64,000 nt of DNA from Neobittarella massiliensis (ex Bilen et al. 2018) (GTDB lineage Bacteria > Bacillota > Clostridia > Oscillospirales > Ruminococcaceae): the NCBI RefSeq assembly GCF_900289145.1, contig NZ_OKQO01000001.1, positions 62,001 through 126,000 of the forward strand, read 5' to 3'. The notes below the pieces were generated by a model, which searched no databases, had not been told where the DNA came from, and was given only the letters and a program-made list of their open reading frames with translations. Made by a program: the position numbers and the translations under genes. Every line of letters begins with the position of its first letter. Within the stretch, counting starts at the first letter, position 1. Shown here piece by piece: positions 26,887-35,802 of the stretch.

Positions 26887-27150
26887 ATGAAGGCACTCCA
26901 GATAGGTACTGTAGTAAAGAGCTTGGCCGGCCGCGACAAAGAGAGACACAGCGTGGTCGTGGCACTTGAGAACGAATACGTTTTTATAGCCGACGGGAAA
27001 ATGAGGAAATTGGAAACCCCAAAGCGCAAGAACAAAAAACACATCTGGCCTACTGGGCGCTTGATACAGATGGATGGGGCTACCAATAAGAGCATAGGGA
27101 GGATCCTCCGCCAGTTCGACGAGGCGTCCTCTGCCGCTCACAACAGTTAA
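26887..27150 (+). CDS. KOW-domain RNA-binding protein
   Basis: An 87-residue basic protein resembling L14e/KOW proteins. It starts [18 protein letters not shown] and has [12 protein letters not shown] in the second half. Such genes commonly occupy the map-infA gap in Clostridia, but their role is not established. GGAGG lies eight bases before ATG 26887; an earlier GTG (26866) overlaps the map stop and lacks spacing. Confidence 0.85.
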   Translation: MKALQIGTVVKSLAGRDKERHSVVVALENEYVFIADGKMRKLETPKRKNKKHIWPTGRLIQMDGATNKSIGRILRQFDEASSAAHNS

Positions 27151-27164
27151 AGGGAGGCATTCAC

Positions 27165-27383
27165 TTGTCCAAAGAAGACGTTATCGAGGTCGAGGGTATC
27201 GTAGTAGATGCACTGCCTAATGCCGCTTTTCAGGTTGAACTGGAGAACGGACACAAGATACTGGCCCACATCTCGGGCAAGCTGCGCATGAATTACATCC
27301 GCATCCTGCCCGGAGACAAAGTGACGGTGGAGATGTCGCCGTACGATTTAACCAAGGGACGCATCACCTGGCGTTCCAAGTAA
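27165..27383 (+). CDS. infA: Translation initiation factor IF-1
   Basis: A 72-residue OB-fold protein that blocks the A site during initiation. It has [39 protein letters not shown] and the end [14 protein letters not shown] start after AAGGGAGG. Confidence 0.97.
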   Translation: MSKEDVIEVEGIVVDALPNAAFQVELENGHKILAHISGKLRMNYIRILPGDKVTVEMSPYDLTKGRITWRSK

Positions 27384-27415
27384 AGACTTTTCTAGGGTCA
27401 TAGGAGGTAATTTAC

Positions 27416-27529
27416 ATGAAAGTCAGACCTTCCGTAAAACCCATTTGCGAGAAATGCAAAGTGATCAAACGCAAAGGTCGCGTAATGGTAATCTGCCAGA
27501 ACCCCAAGCACAAACAGCGGCAGGGCTAA
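27416..27529 (+). CDS. rpmJ: 50S ribosomal protein L36
   Basis: A 37-residue protein, [20 protein letters not shown] then [21 protein letters not shown], the later Cys and the His form a zinc knuckle, the zinc-binding L36 form. TAGGAGG is upstream. The order infA-rpmJ-rpsM is standard. Confidence 0.97.
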   Translation: MKVRPSVKPICEKCKVIKRKGRVMVICQNPKHKQRQG

Positions 27530-27564
27530 GGCGCAAAACCACTTAATGGAGGTGCAACGCAAAC

Positions 27565-27933
27565 ATGGCACGTATTGCTGGTGTTGACTTGCCGAAAGAG
27601 AAGCGAGTCGAGATAGGCTTAACCTACATTTACGGTATTGGCCGTAAATCCGCCGAGAAGATCTTAGATGCCACCGGTATCAGCCCCGACGTCAGAGTCA
27701 AAGACCTGACTGAGGACGACGAGATCAAACTGCGTGAGTATATCGATAAAAACTTCGACGTAGAGGGCGATCTGCGCCGGAACGTGGCGCTGAACGTGAA
27801 GCGGCTGGTAGAGATCGGCTGCTATCGCGGTGTCCGCCACAGAAAGGGCTTGCCCTGCCGCGGTCAGAAGACCAAGACCAACGCGAGAACCTGTAAGGGC
27901 CCCAAGAAGACGATCGCCAACAAGAAGAAGTAA
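27565..27933 (+). CDS. rpsM: 30S ribosomal protein S13
   Basis: A 122-residue S13 that contacts P-site tRNA and forms bridges to L5. It has [31 protein letters not shown], and the basic tail [22 protein letters not shown] lies upstream of the ATG. Confidence 0.98.
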   Translation: MARIAGVDLPKEKRVEIGLTYIYGIGRKSAEKILDATGISPDVRVKDLTEDDEIKLREYIDKNFDVEGDLRRNVALNVKRLVEIGCYRGVRHRKGLPCRGQKTKTNARTCKGPKKTIANKKK

Positions 27934-27953
27934 TCAGGGAGGGATACTAAGCG

Positions 27954-28346
27954 ATGGCAATGAAAAGAACAGCCGTTCGTAAGCGCCGTGAACGCAAAAA
28001 TATCGAGCGTGGTGCAGCACATATCCAATCCACCTTCAACAATACCATCATCACCATCACCGACGTGCAGGGCAACGCTCTTTCTTGGGCTTCTGCCGGC
28101 GGTCTGGGCTTCAAAGGCTCCAGAAAGTCTACCCCGTACGCCGCACAGATGGCCGCGGAGACTGCTGCGAAAGCCGCTATGGAGCACGGCCTGAAAACCG
28201 TTGAGGTATTCGTTAAGGGCCCGGGTTCGGGTCGTGAGGCCGCTATCCGCGCGCTGCAGGCCGCAGGGCTGGAAGTCAACATGATCAAAGATGTGACCCC
28301 CATCCCCCACAACGGCTGCCGCCCGCCGAAGAGACGGCGTGTATAG
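27954..28346 (+). CDS. rpsK: 30S ribosomal protein S11
   Basis: A 130-residue S11 of the 30S platform: [36 protein letters not shown] and the C-terminal [18 protein letters not shown]. Preceded by AGGGAGG. The stop is TAG. Confidence 0.98.
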   Translation: MAMKRTAVRKRRERKNIERGAAHIQSTFNNTIITITDVQGNALSWASAGGLGFKGSRKSTPYAAQMAAETAAKAAMEHGLKTVEVFVKGPGSGREAAIRALQAAGLEVNMIKDVTPIPHNGCRPPKRRRV

Positions 28347-28369
28347 CATTTATCAGGAGGTGCAAATAG

Positions 28370-28996
28370 ATGGCTAGATATACTGGTGCGGTGTGCAGAC
28401 AGTGCCGCCGTGAGGGTCAGAAGCTGTTTTTGAAAGGCGAGCGCTGCTACTCTGATAAATGTGCGATTGCACGCAGAGCATACGCTCCCGGTCAGCATGG
28501 CCAAGGCAGAAAGAAAGTCTCCGAGTACGGTCTGCAGATGCGCGAGAAGCAGAAAGCAAGACGCTACTACGGTATTTTAGAGGGCCAGTTCGCCGGCTAC
28601 TACGAGATGGCTGTTAAGTCCCCCGAAGTGACCGGTACCGCGCTGCTGAAGATCTGCGAGAGCAGACTCGACAACATCGCCTACCGCGCTGGCTTTGCCT
28701 CTTCCCGCAAAGAGGCTCGTCAGCTGGTGCTGCACAGACATTTCACCGTCAACGGCAAGAGAGTGAATATCCCTTCTTACCGCGTAAAAGCCGGTGATGT
28801 AGTCGCCGTGTTCGACGGCAGCAAAAACAGCACCAAGATCAAAGAGGTAGCTGAGCAGAATGCCTCTCGTCCCTCCCCGGTTTGGATGGATGTGGACCGC
28901 GAGAACCTGAAAGCGACCATCACCAGACTGCCCAACCGCGAAGACATCGACTTCGAGGTCGAGGAGCAGCTGATCGTTGAGTACTACTCCAAATAA
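28370..28996 (+). CDS. rpsD: 30S ribosomal protein S4
   Basis: A 208-residue S4 with an N-terminal zinc module (CRQCRREG and CYSDKC) and the S4 RNA-binding domain [20 protein letters not shown]. It nucleates 30S assembly and regulates the alpha operon in some bacteria. AGGAGG lies upstream of the ATG. Confidence 0.98.
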   Translation: MARYTGAVCRQCRREGQKLFLKGERCYSDKCAIARRAYAPGQHGQGRKKVSEYGLQMREKQKARRYYGILEGQFAGYYEMAVKSPEVTGTALLKICESRLDNIAYRAGFASSRKEARQLVLHRHFTVNGKRVNIPSYRVKAGDVVAVFDGSKNSTKIKEVAEQNASRPSPVWMDVDRENLKATITRLPNREDIDFEVEEQLIVEYYSK

Positions 28997-29064
28997 TCGG
29001 TGAGCATTTGTGAGTTTTACACGATTGGATAGAGCGTTATTTCTGTCTAAAAGGAGGGTACTGA

Positions 29065-30015
29065 ATGATTGAGATCGAGAAGCCGAGAATCGAGACGGAT
29101 GAACTCTCTCCCGACGGTTCTTTCGGAAGATTTGTAGTGGAGCCCCTCGAGCGCGGCTATGGTACGACCCTCGGCAACAGCTTGAGAAGAGTACTGCTCT
29201 CCTCGCTTCCTGGTGTCGCCGTCACTTCTATTAAGATCGACGGTGTACAACATGAGTTTTCGACCATCCCCGGTGTGAAAGAGGATGTCACAGAAATAAT
29301 CCTGAACATCAAAGGCCTGACTGCCAAGCTGCACTGCGACGAGCCCAAAACGGTCTACATCGAGGCCAGCGGTGAGTGCGAAGTGACAGCCGGTTCTATC
29401 CAGGCAGACAGCGAAGTGGAGATACTCGACCCGGGCATGCACATCGCCACCCTGGGCGCCGGCGCCTCGCTGAGCATGGAGCTGACTCTGGAGAAGGGCC
29501 GCGGCTACGTGCCCGCCGATAAAAACAAGAGCGGGCAGCACATGGCCATTGGCGTATTGCCGGTGGACAGCATCTACACCCCGGTGCTGAAGGTGAACTA
29601 CTTTGTAGAGAACACCCGTGTGGGCCAGATCACCGACTACGATAAGCTGACCCTAGAGGTGTGGACAGACGGTACCCTGTCGGCCGAAGAAGCTGTGTCG
29701 CTGGGCGCCAAAGTCATCATCGAGCACCTGAACCTGTTCGTCGACCTGTCGGGCGAGACCTACTCGGCTGAGATCATGGTCGAAAAAGACGATAAGGGTA
29801 AAGAGAAGGTACTGGAGATGACCATTGAGGAGCTGGACCTGTCGGTCCGCTCGTCGAACTGTCTGCGCCGCGCGGGCATCAACACCGTAGAGGACCTGAT
29901 CAACAAGACCGAGGACGAGCTGCTGAAGGTGCGCAACCTGGGCCGCAAATCCTTTGAAGAAGTACTGAACAAGCTCGACTCGCTGGGAGTGAGCTTAAAA
30001 GAGAGCGAGGAGTAA
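29065..30015 (+). CDS. rpoA: RNA polymerase subunit alpha
   Basis: A 316-residue protein. The N-terminal dimerisation/assembly domain has [20 protein letters not shown] and [18 protein letters not shown]. After a linker the C-terminal domain (from about 245) has [20 protein letters not shown] and [15 protein letters not shown] with the UP-element-binding Arg. AAAGGAGG is upstream. Confidence 0.98.
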   Translation: MIEIEKPRIETDELSPDGSFGRFVVEPLERGYGTTLGNSLRRVLLSSLPGVAVTSIKIDGVQHEFSTIPGVKEDVTEIILNIKGLTAKLHCDEPKTVYIEASGECEVTAGSIQADSEVEILDPGMHIATLGAGASLSMELTLEKGRGYVPADKNKSGQHMAIGVLPVDSIYTPVLKVNYFVENTRVGQITDYDKLTLEVWTDGTLSAEEAVSLGAKVIIEHLNLFVDLSGETYSAEIMVEKDDKGKEKVLEMTIEELDLSVRSSNCLRRAGINTVEDLINKTEDELLKVRNLGRKSFEEVLNKLDSLGVSLKESEE

Positions 30016-30054
30016 TCCACCGCTTTCGGAAATCCCGTTAAAGGAGTGAATTCG

Positions 30055-30390
30055 ATGCCAAGAAAACTCGGCAGAGCTTCTGACAGCAGAAAAGCGATGC
30101 TCAGAGCGATGGTCACCTACCTGATCGAAAACGGCAAGATCGAGACCACCGTGACCAGAGCCAAAGAGGTACGCACTGCGGCAGAGAAGATGATCACCAT
30201 TGGCAAGCAGAACAACCTGCACGCCAAGAGACAGGTCTATTCCTACATCACCAAAGAGGATGTAGCCAAAAAGCTGATGGACGAGGTAGCCCCCAAATAC
30301 GCCGACGTAAACGGCGGCTGCACCCGCATCATCAAGATCGGCCCCCGCCGCGGCGACGCCGCTGAGATGGCCATCATCGAGCTGATCTAA
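30055..30390 (+). CDS. rplQ: 50S ribosomal protein L17
   Basis: A 111-residue L17: [37 protein letters not shown] and a shorter C-terminal part than in E. coli, as is usual in Bacillota. A GTG at 30046 abuts the AAGGAG; ATG 30055 is the family start. Last gene of the operon, followed by a strong terminator. Confidence 0.97.
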   Translation: MPRKLGRASDSRKAMLRAMVTYLIENGKIETTVTRAKEVRTAAEKMITIGKQNNLHAKRQVYSYITKEDVAKKLMDEVAPKYADVNGGCTRIIKIGPRRGDAAEMAIIELI

Positions 30391-30415
30391 AAGGTACGAT
30401 CCTGTTAGATAGTTT

Positions 30416-30449
30416 AAAGGAGCTAGGCATTTTGCCTAGCTCCTTTTTT
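30416..30449 (+). terminator. Terminator of the S10-spc-alpha operon
   Basis: AAAGGAGCTAGGC pairs perfectly with GCCTAGCTCCTTT around ATTTT, followed by TTTT. It also marks the point where composition drops to A+T-rich. Confidence 0.95.
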
Positions 30450-30550
30450 ATGTTTTTAGTGACGAATAGTAAGAGAAATGTGCTGCAAATAGAATACTAT
30501 ACAAAAAACACATGTAAAGTAGGCGCTTAGATGAAAAATATTAAAAAATA

Positions 30551-30579
30551 TTGAATGTTTAAAAAATATAGGTTATAAT
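30551..30579 (+). promoter_or_regulatory. Promoter of the island cassette
   Basis: TTGAAT (30551-30556), a 17-base spacer and a perfect TATAAT (30574-30579), about 75 bases before the exported protein gene. The surrounding DNA is very A+T-rich. Confidence 0.6.
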
Positions 30580-30654
30580 GTAGAAAATAGTAGAGTGCGA
30601 TACAAATTTTAAGATTAACGTAAAGATGCCCCCTTGGATATGTAGGAGGTTATC

Positions 30655-31014
30655 ATGAAAAAGTTTTTGGCAGTGATTTCCGCAGTTTTGTGTTTAGGCG
30701 TTGTGTTTGTAAGTAGTGTATTTGCTGACACAGCAACCGCAAATGTGTCTGGTACTTCTAGATGTTATTCTGGGAGAACAGTCGTTGGAAGTACACGTAG
30801 CAGATTAAGTTTAAGCGTGTATGCCAGTTCAGGATCTGTAAGGGGCTACGCACAATACTATACCGGGAATTATGTTACTACAAATAACAGTGTTGATTCT
30901 TATAATGGTATATATTCTACATCAAATTCGGCTCCGGATAATTATACATGGCGTTGTTATGGCCAGACAACTGGCAGTTATTCAGCTAGTGCCACTGTTC
31001 AAGTTACGACTTAA
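30655..31014 (+). CDS. Small exported protein of unknown function
   Basis: A 119-residue precursor. Residues 1-24 are a clear Sec signal peptide (MKK, hydrophobic core, cleavage after SVFA). The mature part of about 95 residues is rich in Ser, Thr, Tyr and Gly with alternating polar residues, suggesting beta structure. It has two Cys (37 and 101) that could form one disulphide. No charged membrane-active helix or leader-peptide double-Gly is present. AGGAGG is placed well. Being first in a cassette with an ABC system recalls bacteriocins of the lactococcin 972 type, but there is no sequence match I can assert. Confidence 0.75.
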   Translation: MKKFLAVISAVLCLGVVFVSSVFADTATANVSGTSRCYSGRTVVGSTRSRLSLSVYASSGSVRGYAQYYTGNYVTTNNSVDSYNGIYSTSNSAPDNYTWRCYGQTTGSYSASATVQVTT

Positions 31015-31024
31015 ATTTATTTCC

Positions 31025-31058
31025 AAATGGACTGGACAGGTACCTGTCCAGTCCATTT
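31025..31058 (+). repeat. Perfect 34-bp palindrome between exported protein and transporter genes
   Basis: The half AAATGGACTGGACAGGT is followed at once by its exact reverse complement. It begins 11 bases after the exported-protein stop and ends 21 bases before the next gene. Only TTTATAAAT follows, so it is at best a leaky terminator, more likely an mRNA 3'-end stabiliser or binding site. Confidence 0.8.
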
Positions 31059-31079
31059 ATAAATATATAGAGGTGTACA

Positions 31080-33029
31080 ATGAAAAAACTTATTAAGATA
31101 AATATAAAGCTTTTTCTGAGCTCTTTTGTACCGGCCTTGGGAATGACAATGCTTTTTGCATTTATAAACTGTATGAATGTTATACTTATTACCAGCCAAA
31201 AAAGATTATTTCCAATGATGAAAACAAATATTTCTTCAAATATAGTTATTTTTATCATGCTTATGTTTATAAGCTATGCATATTTAAGTAAGATAAAGGT
31301 AGATGCGGCTGAAGAAGTGTTAAAGGTAGAAAGTAAAGGTCTTGTAAAACATGTGGCAGCACAGCTTATCGTCCTTGTAACACTGCTTTTTATCATATAT
31401 ATAAATTGTTGTTTATACGCATTTTGCTGTACATATTTTGAAAATGCTCTAAATACTGCAATATGGATGCATATATTAAAAGTTTACTTTTTAGATATTT
31501 TTCTGATAGGATTATTGGGTCTAAGCTTTGGCTTTTTAATCGCGCTGTACTGTAATAGGTGGAATACTTACATAGTGATGTTATTGGTAACTATATTTTT
31601 CTCACCTTATATACAGACTTTTTTGTCTTCTATATCGAGCGAGCGTCTTAATCTGGTTAGGTGGGCAGATATATTTCACATTATGATGGAAAGAACAGAT
31701 ATGGGAGGTAATATTGATTACCTGTATGGGATCCCCAATGAGATGCAAAGGTATAATCGAATATTGTTTTGGATTGGTATGGTACTCCTATTGTGTTTAT
31801 TAAAATTTATAAAGAGAAAAAGTAAAACTTCCGCAACGGCATTTTTACTGCTATTTACGTTTGTTTGTGTACAGGGGGTAGGGTATATAAAAGGGGGTAA
31901 TATTCAATATTTTGGCTATGACAATCAGCGCTTTTTTTATAATGATGAAATTTCCACTGATAGTTTACATTCTGAGAATGTTTTTTTAAATAACGATAAA
32001 TTCAGTGTTACGGACTATACATTAAAATTGAATGTGGGGCGGCAACTAAGTGCTGATGTTACAGTTTCTCTTGCTCCAGATAGACCAATAAAAAATTATG
32101 TATTTGTTTTATACCATGGCTATGCAATAAAGAGCATATACGATCAAGATGGAAAGACTGTTAGATATCAAAGAAAAGGAGATTATATAGAAATAGAAAA
32201 TGAGGGAATGCAAATAAGTAATATTCGATTTACTTATACTGGAGGTTCAGAACAATTTTATAGTAACTATCAGGGAATAAGGCTGCTTGGCTTTTTCCCT
32301 TATTATCCCATTCCTCAACATGAAATAACAAGAGTAAGGAATCAGTGGATGTTGACAAATAGTACAACTTTTAAAAATTATGATCTCGTTTTAAAACATA
32401 ATACGGCAGAGGTAGTAACCAATCTGGGAGAGGTATCAGAGGGGCATTATCAAGGCTATAGTGATTCGCTGACGATTATAGGGGGGCTTATACAGAAGCA
32501 ACATATTGAGGGAATTGACACAGATAGACCACTCGTTTATAAGCATTTAAGCGATACTTATTATGGATTAGACAGTGACGAAAACAGACAAGTGTCACCC
32601 AAAGTAGTTGTGGAGCTTCTTAACAGTTATTGTAAAAAATTGGGCATTCCCGCAGACTATGAAAATGCATCAAAAGTAATATCTCTAGGAGGAACAGGAA
32701 ATAGCGGATTTACGGGATATTTATTTGCCGACTATATGGTCGTTCCAATGTTGGAATCACCGGCATATACGGTAATTGGTATGATGGATAAAAAGTATTT
32801 TAGTGATATAACAGATGATAAAATAAACCTTAAGGATATTCTGTTGCGCTACTTACAGTCAAATATTCAGTTTCAGTATAGAGTAAGAACAAAACAGGCA
32901 GATTCTTTAGAGATGCTGTTTTACAAGTATGTTGATAATATGGGAGAAGATGCGGCTCTCCCGGATATATACCGTTATCTCTGCGATCCTATGGATACAA
33001 GAACACCAGATGAATTTTTGCAGCTTTAG
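31080..33029 (+). CDS. ABC transporter permease fused to a degenerate M1-peptidase-like ectodomain
   Basis: A 649-residue protein. Residues 1-270 hold about seven hydrophobic segments of ABC-2 permease character. Residues 275-649 are hydrophilic and begin with a beta-rich part (DYTLKLNVGRQLSADVTV, then IRFTYTGG and FFPYYPIP). This is the pattern of the N-terminal sandwich of M1 aminopeptidases, as found fused to ABC permeases in other bacteria. No HEXXH zinc motif or GXMEN motif is present, so it cannot be an M1 peptidase and probably binds a ligand outside the membrane. The ATPase follows 11 bases later. Confidence 0.7.
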   Translation: MKKLIKINIKLFLSSFVPALGMTMLFAFINCMNVILITSQKRLFPMMKTNISSNIVIFIMLMFISYAYLSKIKVDAAEEVLKVESKGLVKHVAAQLIVLVTLLFIIYINCCLYAFCCTYFENALNTAIWMHILKVYFLDIFLIGLLGLSFGFLIALYCNRWNTYIVMLLVTIFFSPYIQTFLSSISSERLNLVRWADIFHIMMERTDMGGNIDYLYGIPNEMQRYNRILFWIGMVLLLCLLKFIKRKSKTSATAFLLLFTFVCVQGVGYIKGGNIQYFGYDNQRFFYNDEISTDSLHSENVFLNNDKFSVTDYTLKLNVGRQLSADVTVSLAPDRPIKNYVFVLYHGYAIKSIYDQDGKTVRYQRKGDYIEIENEGMQISNIRFTYTGGSEQFYSNYQGIRLLGFFPYYPIPQHEITRVRNQWMLTNSTTFKNYDLVLKHNTAEVVTNLGEVSEGHYQGYSDSLTIIGGLIQKQHIEGIDTDRPLVYKHLSDTYYGLDSDENRQVSPKVVVELLNSYCKKLGIPADYENASKVISLGGTGNSGFTGYLFADYMVVPMLESPAYTVIGMMDKKYFSDITDDKINLKDILLRYLQSNIQFQYRVRTKQADSLEMLFYKYVDNMGEDAALPDIYRYLCDPMDTRTPDEFLQL

Positions 33030-33040
33030 GAGAAATAAAC

Positions 33041-33889
33041 ATGATAGAAATGAAAAGTGTTTCTAAAACTTTCGGCAAGAAAAAGGTCCTCGATAATCTG
33101 TATTTAACAATCGATAAAGGAGTTTATGGTTTACTTGGGCCAAATGGAATTGGAAAAACGACGTTAATTAGAAGTATATTGGGGCTTTATGATATCGATG
33201 ACGGAGAAATAATTATTGACGGAAAGATCATGGATAGCAAAAAAAAGAATACTGGCATGATCGGCTATTTACCACAGCAATTTGGGATGTTTAAAGAATT
33301 GACAACGGCTGAAGTACTGGAGTATTTTTCTATATTAAAGGGAATTTGTGCTAGTGATTTAAAAAAAGAAATTGTAAGGTGTTTATCGGTTGTAAATTTA
33401 CAACATGATAGGAAAACATTGGTAGGGGCCTTGTCTGGAGGTATGTTGCGCAGGCTTGGAATAGCACAGGCATTGCTGGGAGATCCGAAATTGCTTATTT
33501 TTGATGAGCCTACTGCCGGTTTGGATCCTGAAGAGCGAATGCGTTTTAAAGACATTATTGCATCGATCAGTAAAGACCGTACAGTAATCATTTCCACGCA
33601 TATTGTCCAAGACGTTGACGTCATTTGTAATCACATTTTAATTATGAAAAGCGGGACAAATATTATTCAAGGGACTAAAGAAGAAATTCGCTCGTTTGCA
33701 AGAGAAAAAGTATATCGGATTTTATGTGGAGATCAGGATAAAATTTCAGGGAAAAGATACATAGAAAATATAGAAGAAGATGGGGGTACGAACTATTATA
33801 AGGTGCTGTGCTCAGATAGACAGAAAATCGGGACAGTGCTTTCACCGACAGTTGAAGACGGGTATATGAGCATTATAAAAGAGGTCTAG
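33041..33889 (+). CDS. ABC transporter ATP-binding protein
   Basis: A 282-residue nucleotide-binding subunit. Walker A GPNGIGKTT (Ile where Ala or Ser is usual), Q-loop YLPQQFGMF, signature LSGGMLRRLGIAQALLG, Walker B LLIFDEPTAGLDP and switch His in VIISTHIVQD. The signature and the C-terminal extension of about 80 residues resemble exporters of the ABC-2 type (antibiotic or peptide export/resistance). GGAG lies upstream of the ATG. Partner of the flanking membrane proteins. Confidence 0.9.
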   Translation: MIEMKSVSKTFGKKKVLDNLYLTIDKGVYGLLGPNGIGKTTLIRSILGLYDIDDGEIIIDGKIMDSKKKNTGMIGYLPQQFGMFKELTTAEVLEYFSILKGICASDLKKEIVRCLSVVNLQHDRKTLVGALSGGMLRRLGIAQALLGDPKLLIFDEPTAGLDPEERMRFKDIIASISKDRTVIISTHIVQDVDVICNHILIMKSGTNIIQGTKEEIRSFAREKVYRILCGDQDKISGKRYIENIEEDGGTNYYKVLCSDRQKIGTVLSPTVEDGYMSIIKEV

Positions 33890-33892
33890 CAT

Positions 33893-34552
33893 ATGGATAA
33901 TTTGCGTTTATTATATTTTGAATTTAAAAATATGCGATGGAAGTATTTCGTTCCACTCATTATTATTTACATCATGGTACCTTTACTTTCGATTAGGTAC
34001 GCAGCTACTATAAATTTTGTATCAGACGCAGCTACTTTGATTGTCCCGCCGGTGTATACAGATTTTGAACGGTATATACCCATTATAGCTGTTTGGTACT
34101 TTACCTTGTGTTTTAGAGAATACAGCAATCAAGGGGCTTTAGAACTGGTAAAAGCATATGGGGTTAAACAAAAAAGTGATCTTATAAAAACGATTTTTAT
34201 CTGGCTCCATACGGTGGCGCTTGTAGGTGTTCTATTGATAGGATATAGTTTTTATATGGACAATATGTTTGTGATGTTCGTAAAAATAATGATTCAAATG
34301 TTATTCTATCTTTCTTTTCAATATTTTGTTGTGAAAGTGACCAACTCAGTACTTGTGCCCGCTATAATTATTACTACATATCATTTAATATTTAATTTTG
34401 TCTATACAAAGATAAGTATATGGAATATTTTTATATATTATAATGAGATAACAAAAAGTGTTTTACTGAATAAATATGGGTTATTAGCGCTTATGAGTTT
34501 AGCGATGTTGATTGTGGGAATGAATATAGATAGAAAAAGTTATGATGAGTAG
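33893..34552 (+). CDS. Six-helix membrane protein, second permease subunit
   Basis: A 219-residue protein with hydrophobic segments near residues 20-38, 62-80, 103-120, 126-146, 150-172 and 197-212. It begins three bases after the ATPase stop, so it is surely co-translated. No family is recognised. Position and topology suggest the half-size permease of an ABC-2 exporter, pairing with the larger fused permease. Confidence 0.65.
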   Translation: MDNLRLLYFEFKNMRWKYFVPLIIIYIMVPLLSIRYAATINFVSDAATLIVPPVYTDFERYIPIIAVWYFTLCFREYSNQGALELVKAYGVKQKSDLIKTIFIWLHTVALVGVLLIGYSFYMDNMFVMFVKIMIQMLFYLSFQYFVVKVTNSVLVPAIIITTYHLIFNFVYTKISIWNIFIYYNEITKSVLLNKYGLLALMSLAMLIVGMNIDRKSYDE

Positions 34553-34582
34553 TTACAAACTCTATTTAAAAAGGTGATTTTT

Positions 34583-35491
34583 ATGAAGCGCATAAAAAAG
34601 GTCTTTTACAGCAGATATCATGTGCTCATATTGAATATTTGCATTGTACTAGTGGCTTGTTTGGGAATATACATATACTATGCTATTGGACCACAGAGAA
34701 CGGCCTATACGGTAGGAGCTATTGAGCCAGTTGTTGAAAAACTTCTTAGAAAAGATAACATTATTCTAGAAAAGAATTCAGATGATTTTTACTATTTTTG
34801 CGAGAGATATACGCAGGGAGTAGAAAATTTCTTATCCGACAACGATTATATTGAAGTAAATGTATCTGGCTTTCTTTCAATGTACTACTATATAGACATA
34901 TATAATAGATTTACTGATGGATCTAGAAGCATTTCGAAAGAAGAGTTTAATGACAGGTATGCGGGTGTCATGGGCACTGTTTTTTCCAATGCTCCATACA
35001 ATAAATTTACAGTATATTCTCTACACAATTTTTTCCGTAATCAAATATGCGTGCGGATGCGGGAAAAAGGTTGGGGTGATCAGAGAGATTTTTACAAATT
35101 TGAGGTTTCTGATATAACATTGGAACAAGCTCAAGAGATAAGTCTGCCAATTCTTGAATCGGGTAATGTGAAAGAATCGACCGAACTATTTGAAGAAATT
35201 ACATTGGATAGAGACAAGGTTTATGAACAGTCGATTGATATTGAAGATAAGCTTGTTATTTTATCATATGCAAGAATACGATATATCTATCAGCGTGCAG
35301 AAGAGCTGGGGCTGGTTTTGCCCTACAGTTGGCAACAGGCCCAGGACATGACGCTGGGTGAACTGGAGCCCGCCCTGAACGATGTGGCAGAGCAGATCAA
35401 CGCCGACCCCAGCCAGGAGCAGCGCAACCGGCAATACCAATCCCCCTACGCCCATTTGGGCATCTGGCCCTCCAAAATGATGAACCGGTAA
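34583..35491 (+). CDS. Membrane-anchored protein of unknown function, chimeric composition
   Basis: A 302-residue protein. A basic start and one hydrophobic segment (about 11-33, containing LVAC, a marginal lipobox) anchor an extracytoplasmic part rich in Asp, Glu and Tyr. Residues 1 to about 239 are encoded by A+T-rich island DNA. The last 63 or so residues (from about PYSWQQAQDMT to PSKMMNR) use G+C-rich host-like codons. Either the island recombined into a resident gene or the 3' end was captured. AAGGTGA precedes ATG 34583; a GTG nine bases earlier is in frame. Function unknown; linked to the ABC cassette by position. Confidence 0.65.
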   Translation: MKRIKKVFYSRYHVLILNICIVLVACLGIYIYYAIGPQRTAYTVGAIEPVVEKLLRKDNIILEKNSDDFYYFCERYTQGVENFLSDNDYIEVNVSGFLSMYYYIDIYNRFTDGSRSISKEEFNDRYAGVMGTVFSNAPYNKFTVYSLHNFFRNQICVRMREKGWGDQRDFYKFEVSDITLEQAQEISLPILESGNVKESTELFEEITLDRDKVYEQSIDIEDKLVILSYARIRYIYQRAEELGLVLPYSWQQAQDMTLGELEPALNDVAEQINADPSQEQRNRQYQSPYAHLGIWPSKMMNR

Positions 35492-35802
35492 CACAGTTTG
35501 AAAACAGGCCTTTCGGTAGTGTAATTTTCTTTAGTGGGAGGATCTTGAAGATAAGTCTACAGATCTTGCCGGTGCTTTTTACAGTTTTTATCCACCTTGG
35601 TAGACGTACAATTGGCACACTCTATGAAATAGAAGATTTCGCCACTTTAAACCTTTAAAATATACAGCTGCTCTAGTATAATATTTTTATTGGGGTGTGC
35701 GCTCGCCCGGCTTTGTAACGGCTCCCGCACAGTATGTGTTTTCAAGATGCCGCAAACACGGGCTATCCCACACCAACTAAAATAACAAGGAGGACCCGGA
35801 AA
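35492..35802. other. Intergenic region between the island and the amidohydrolase gene
   Basis: Mixed composition, no gene. A promoter TTTAAA-17-TATAAT (35654-35682) is visible for the next gene; no terminator for the island was found. Confidence 0.5.
35654..35682 (+). promoter_or_regulatory. Predicted promoter of the amidohydrolase gene
   Basis: TTTAAA (35654-35659), a 17-base spacer and a perfect TATAAT (35677-35682), 120 bases before the start codon. Confidence 0.5.

Larger units (their letters stand above)
30450..35310. other. A+T-rich genomic island with an exported-protein/ABC-transporter cassette
   Basis: Base composition changes abruptly after the rplQ terminator: sample lines have 15 or 16 G+C of 60 (31381-31440, 34981-35040), against 40 to 49 of 60 in host-like lines (35401, 36241). 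The right edge falls inside the last gene near 35300. All five genes face the same way with short gaps. No integrase, transposase, terminal repeat or tRNA target was seen, so the mode of acquisition is unknown. Confidence 0.8.
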
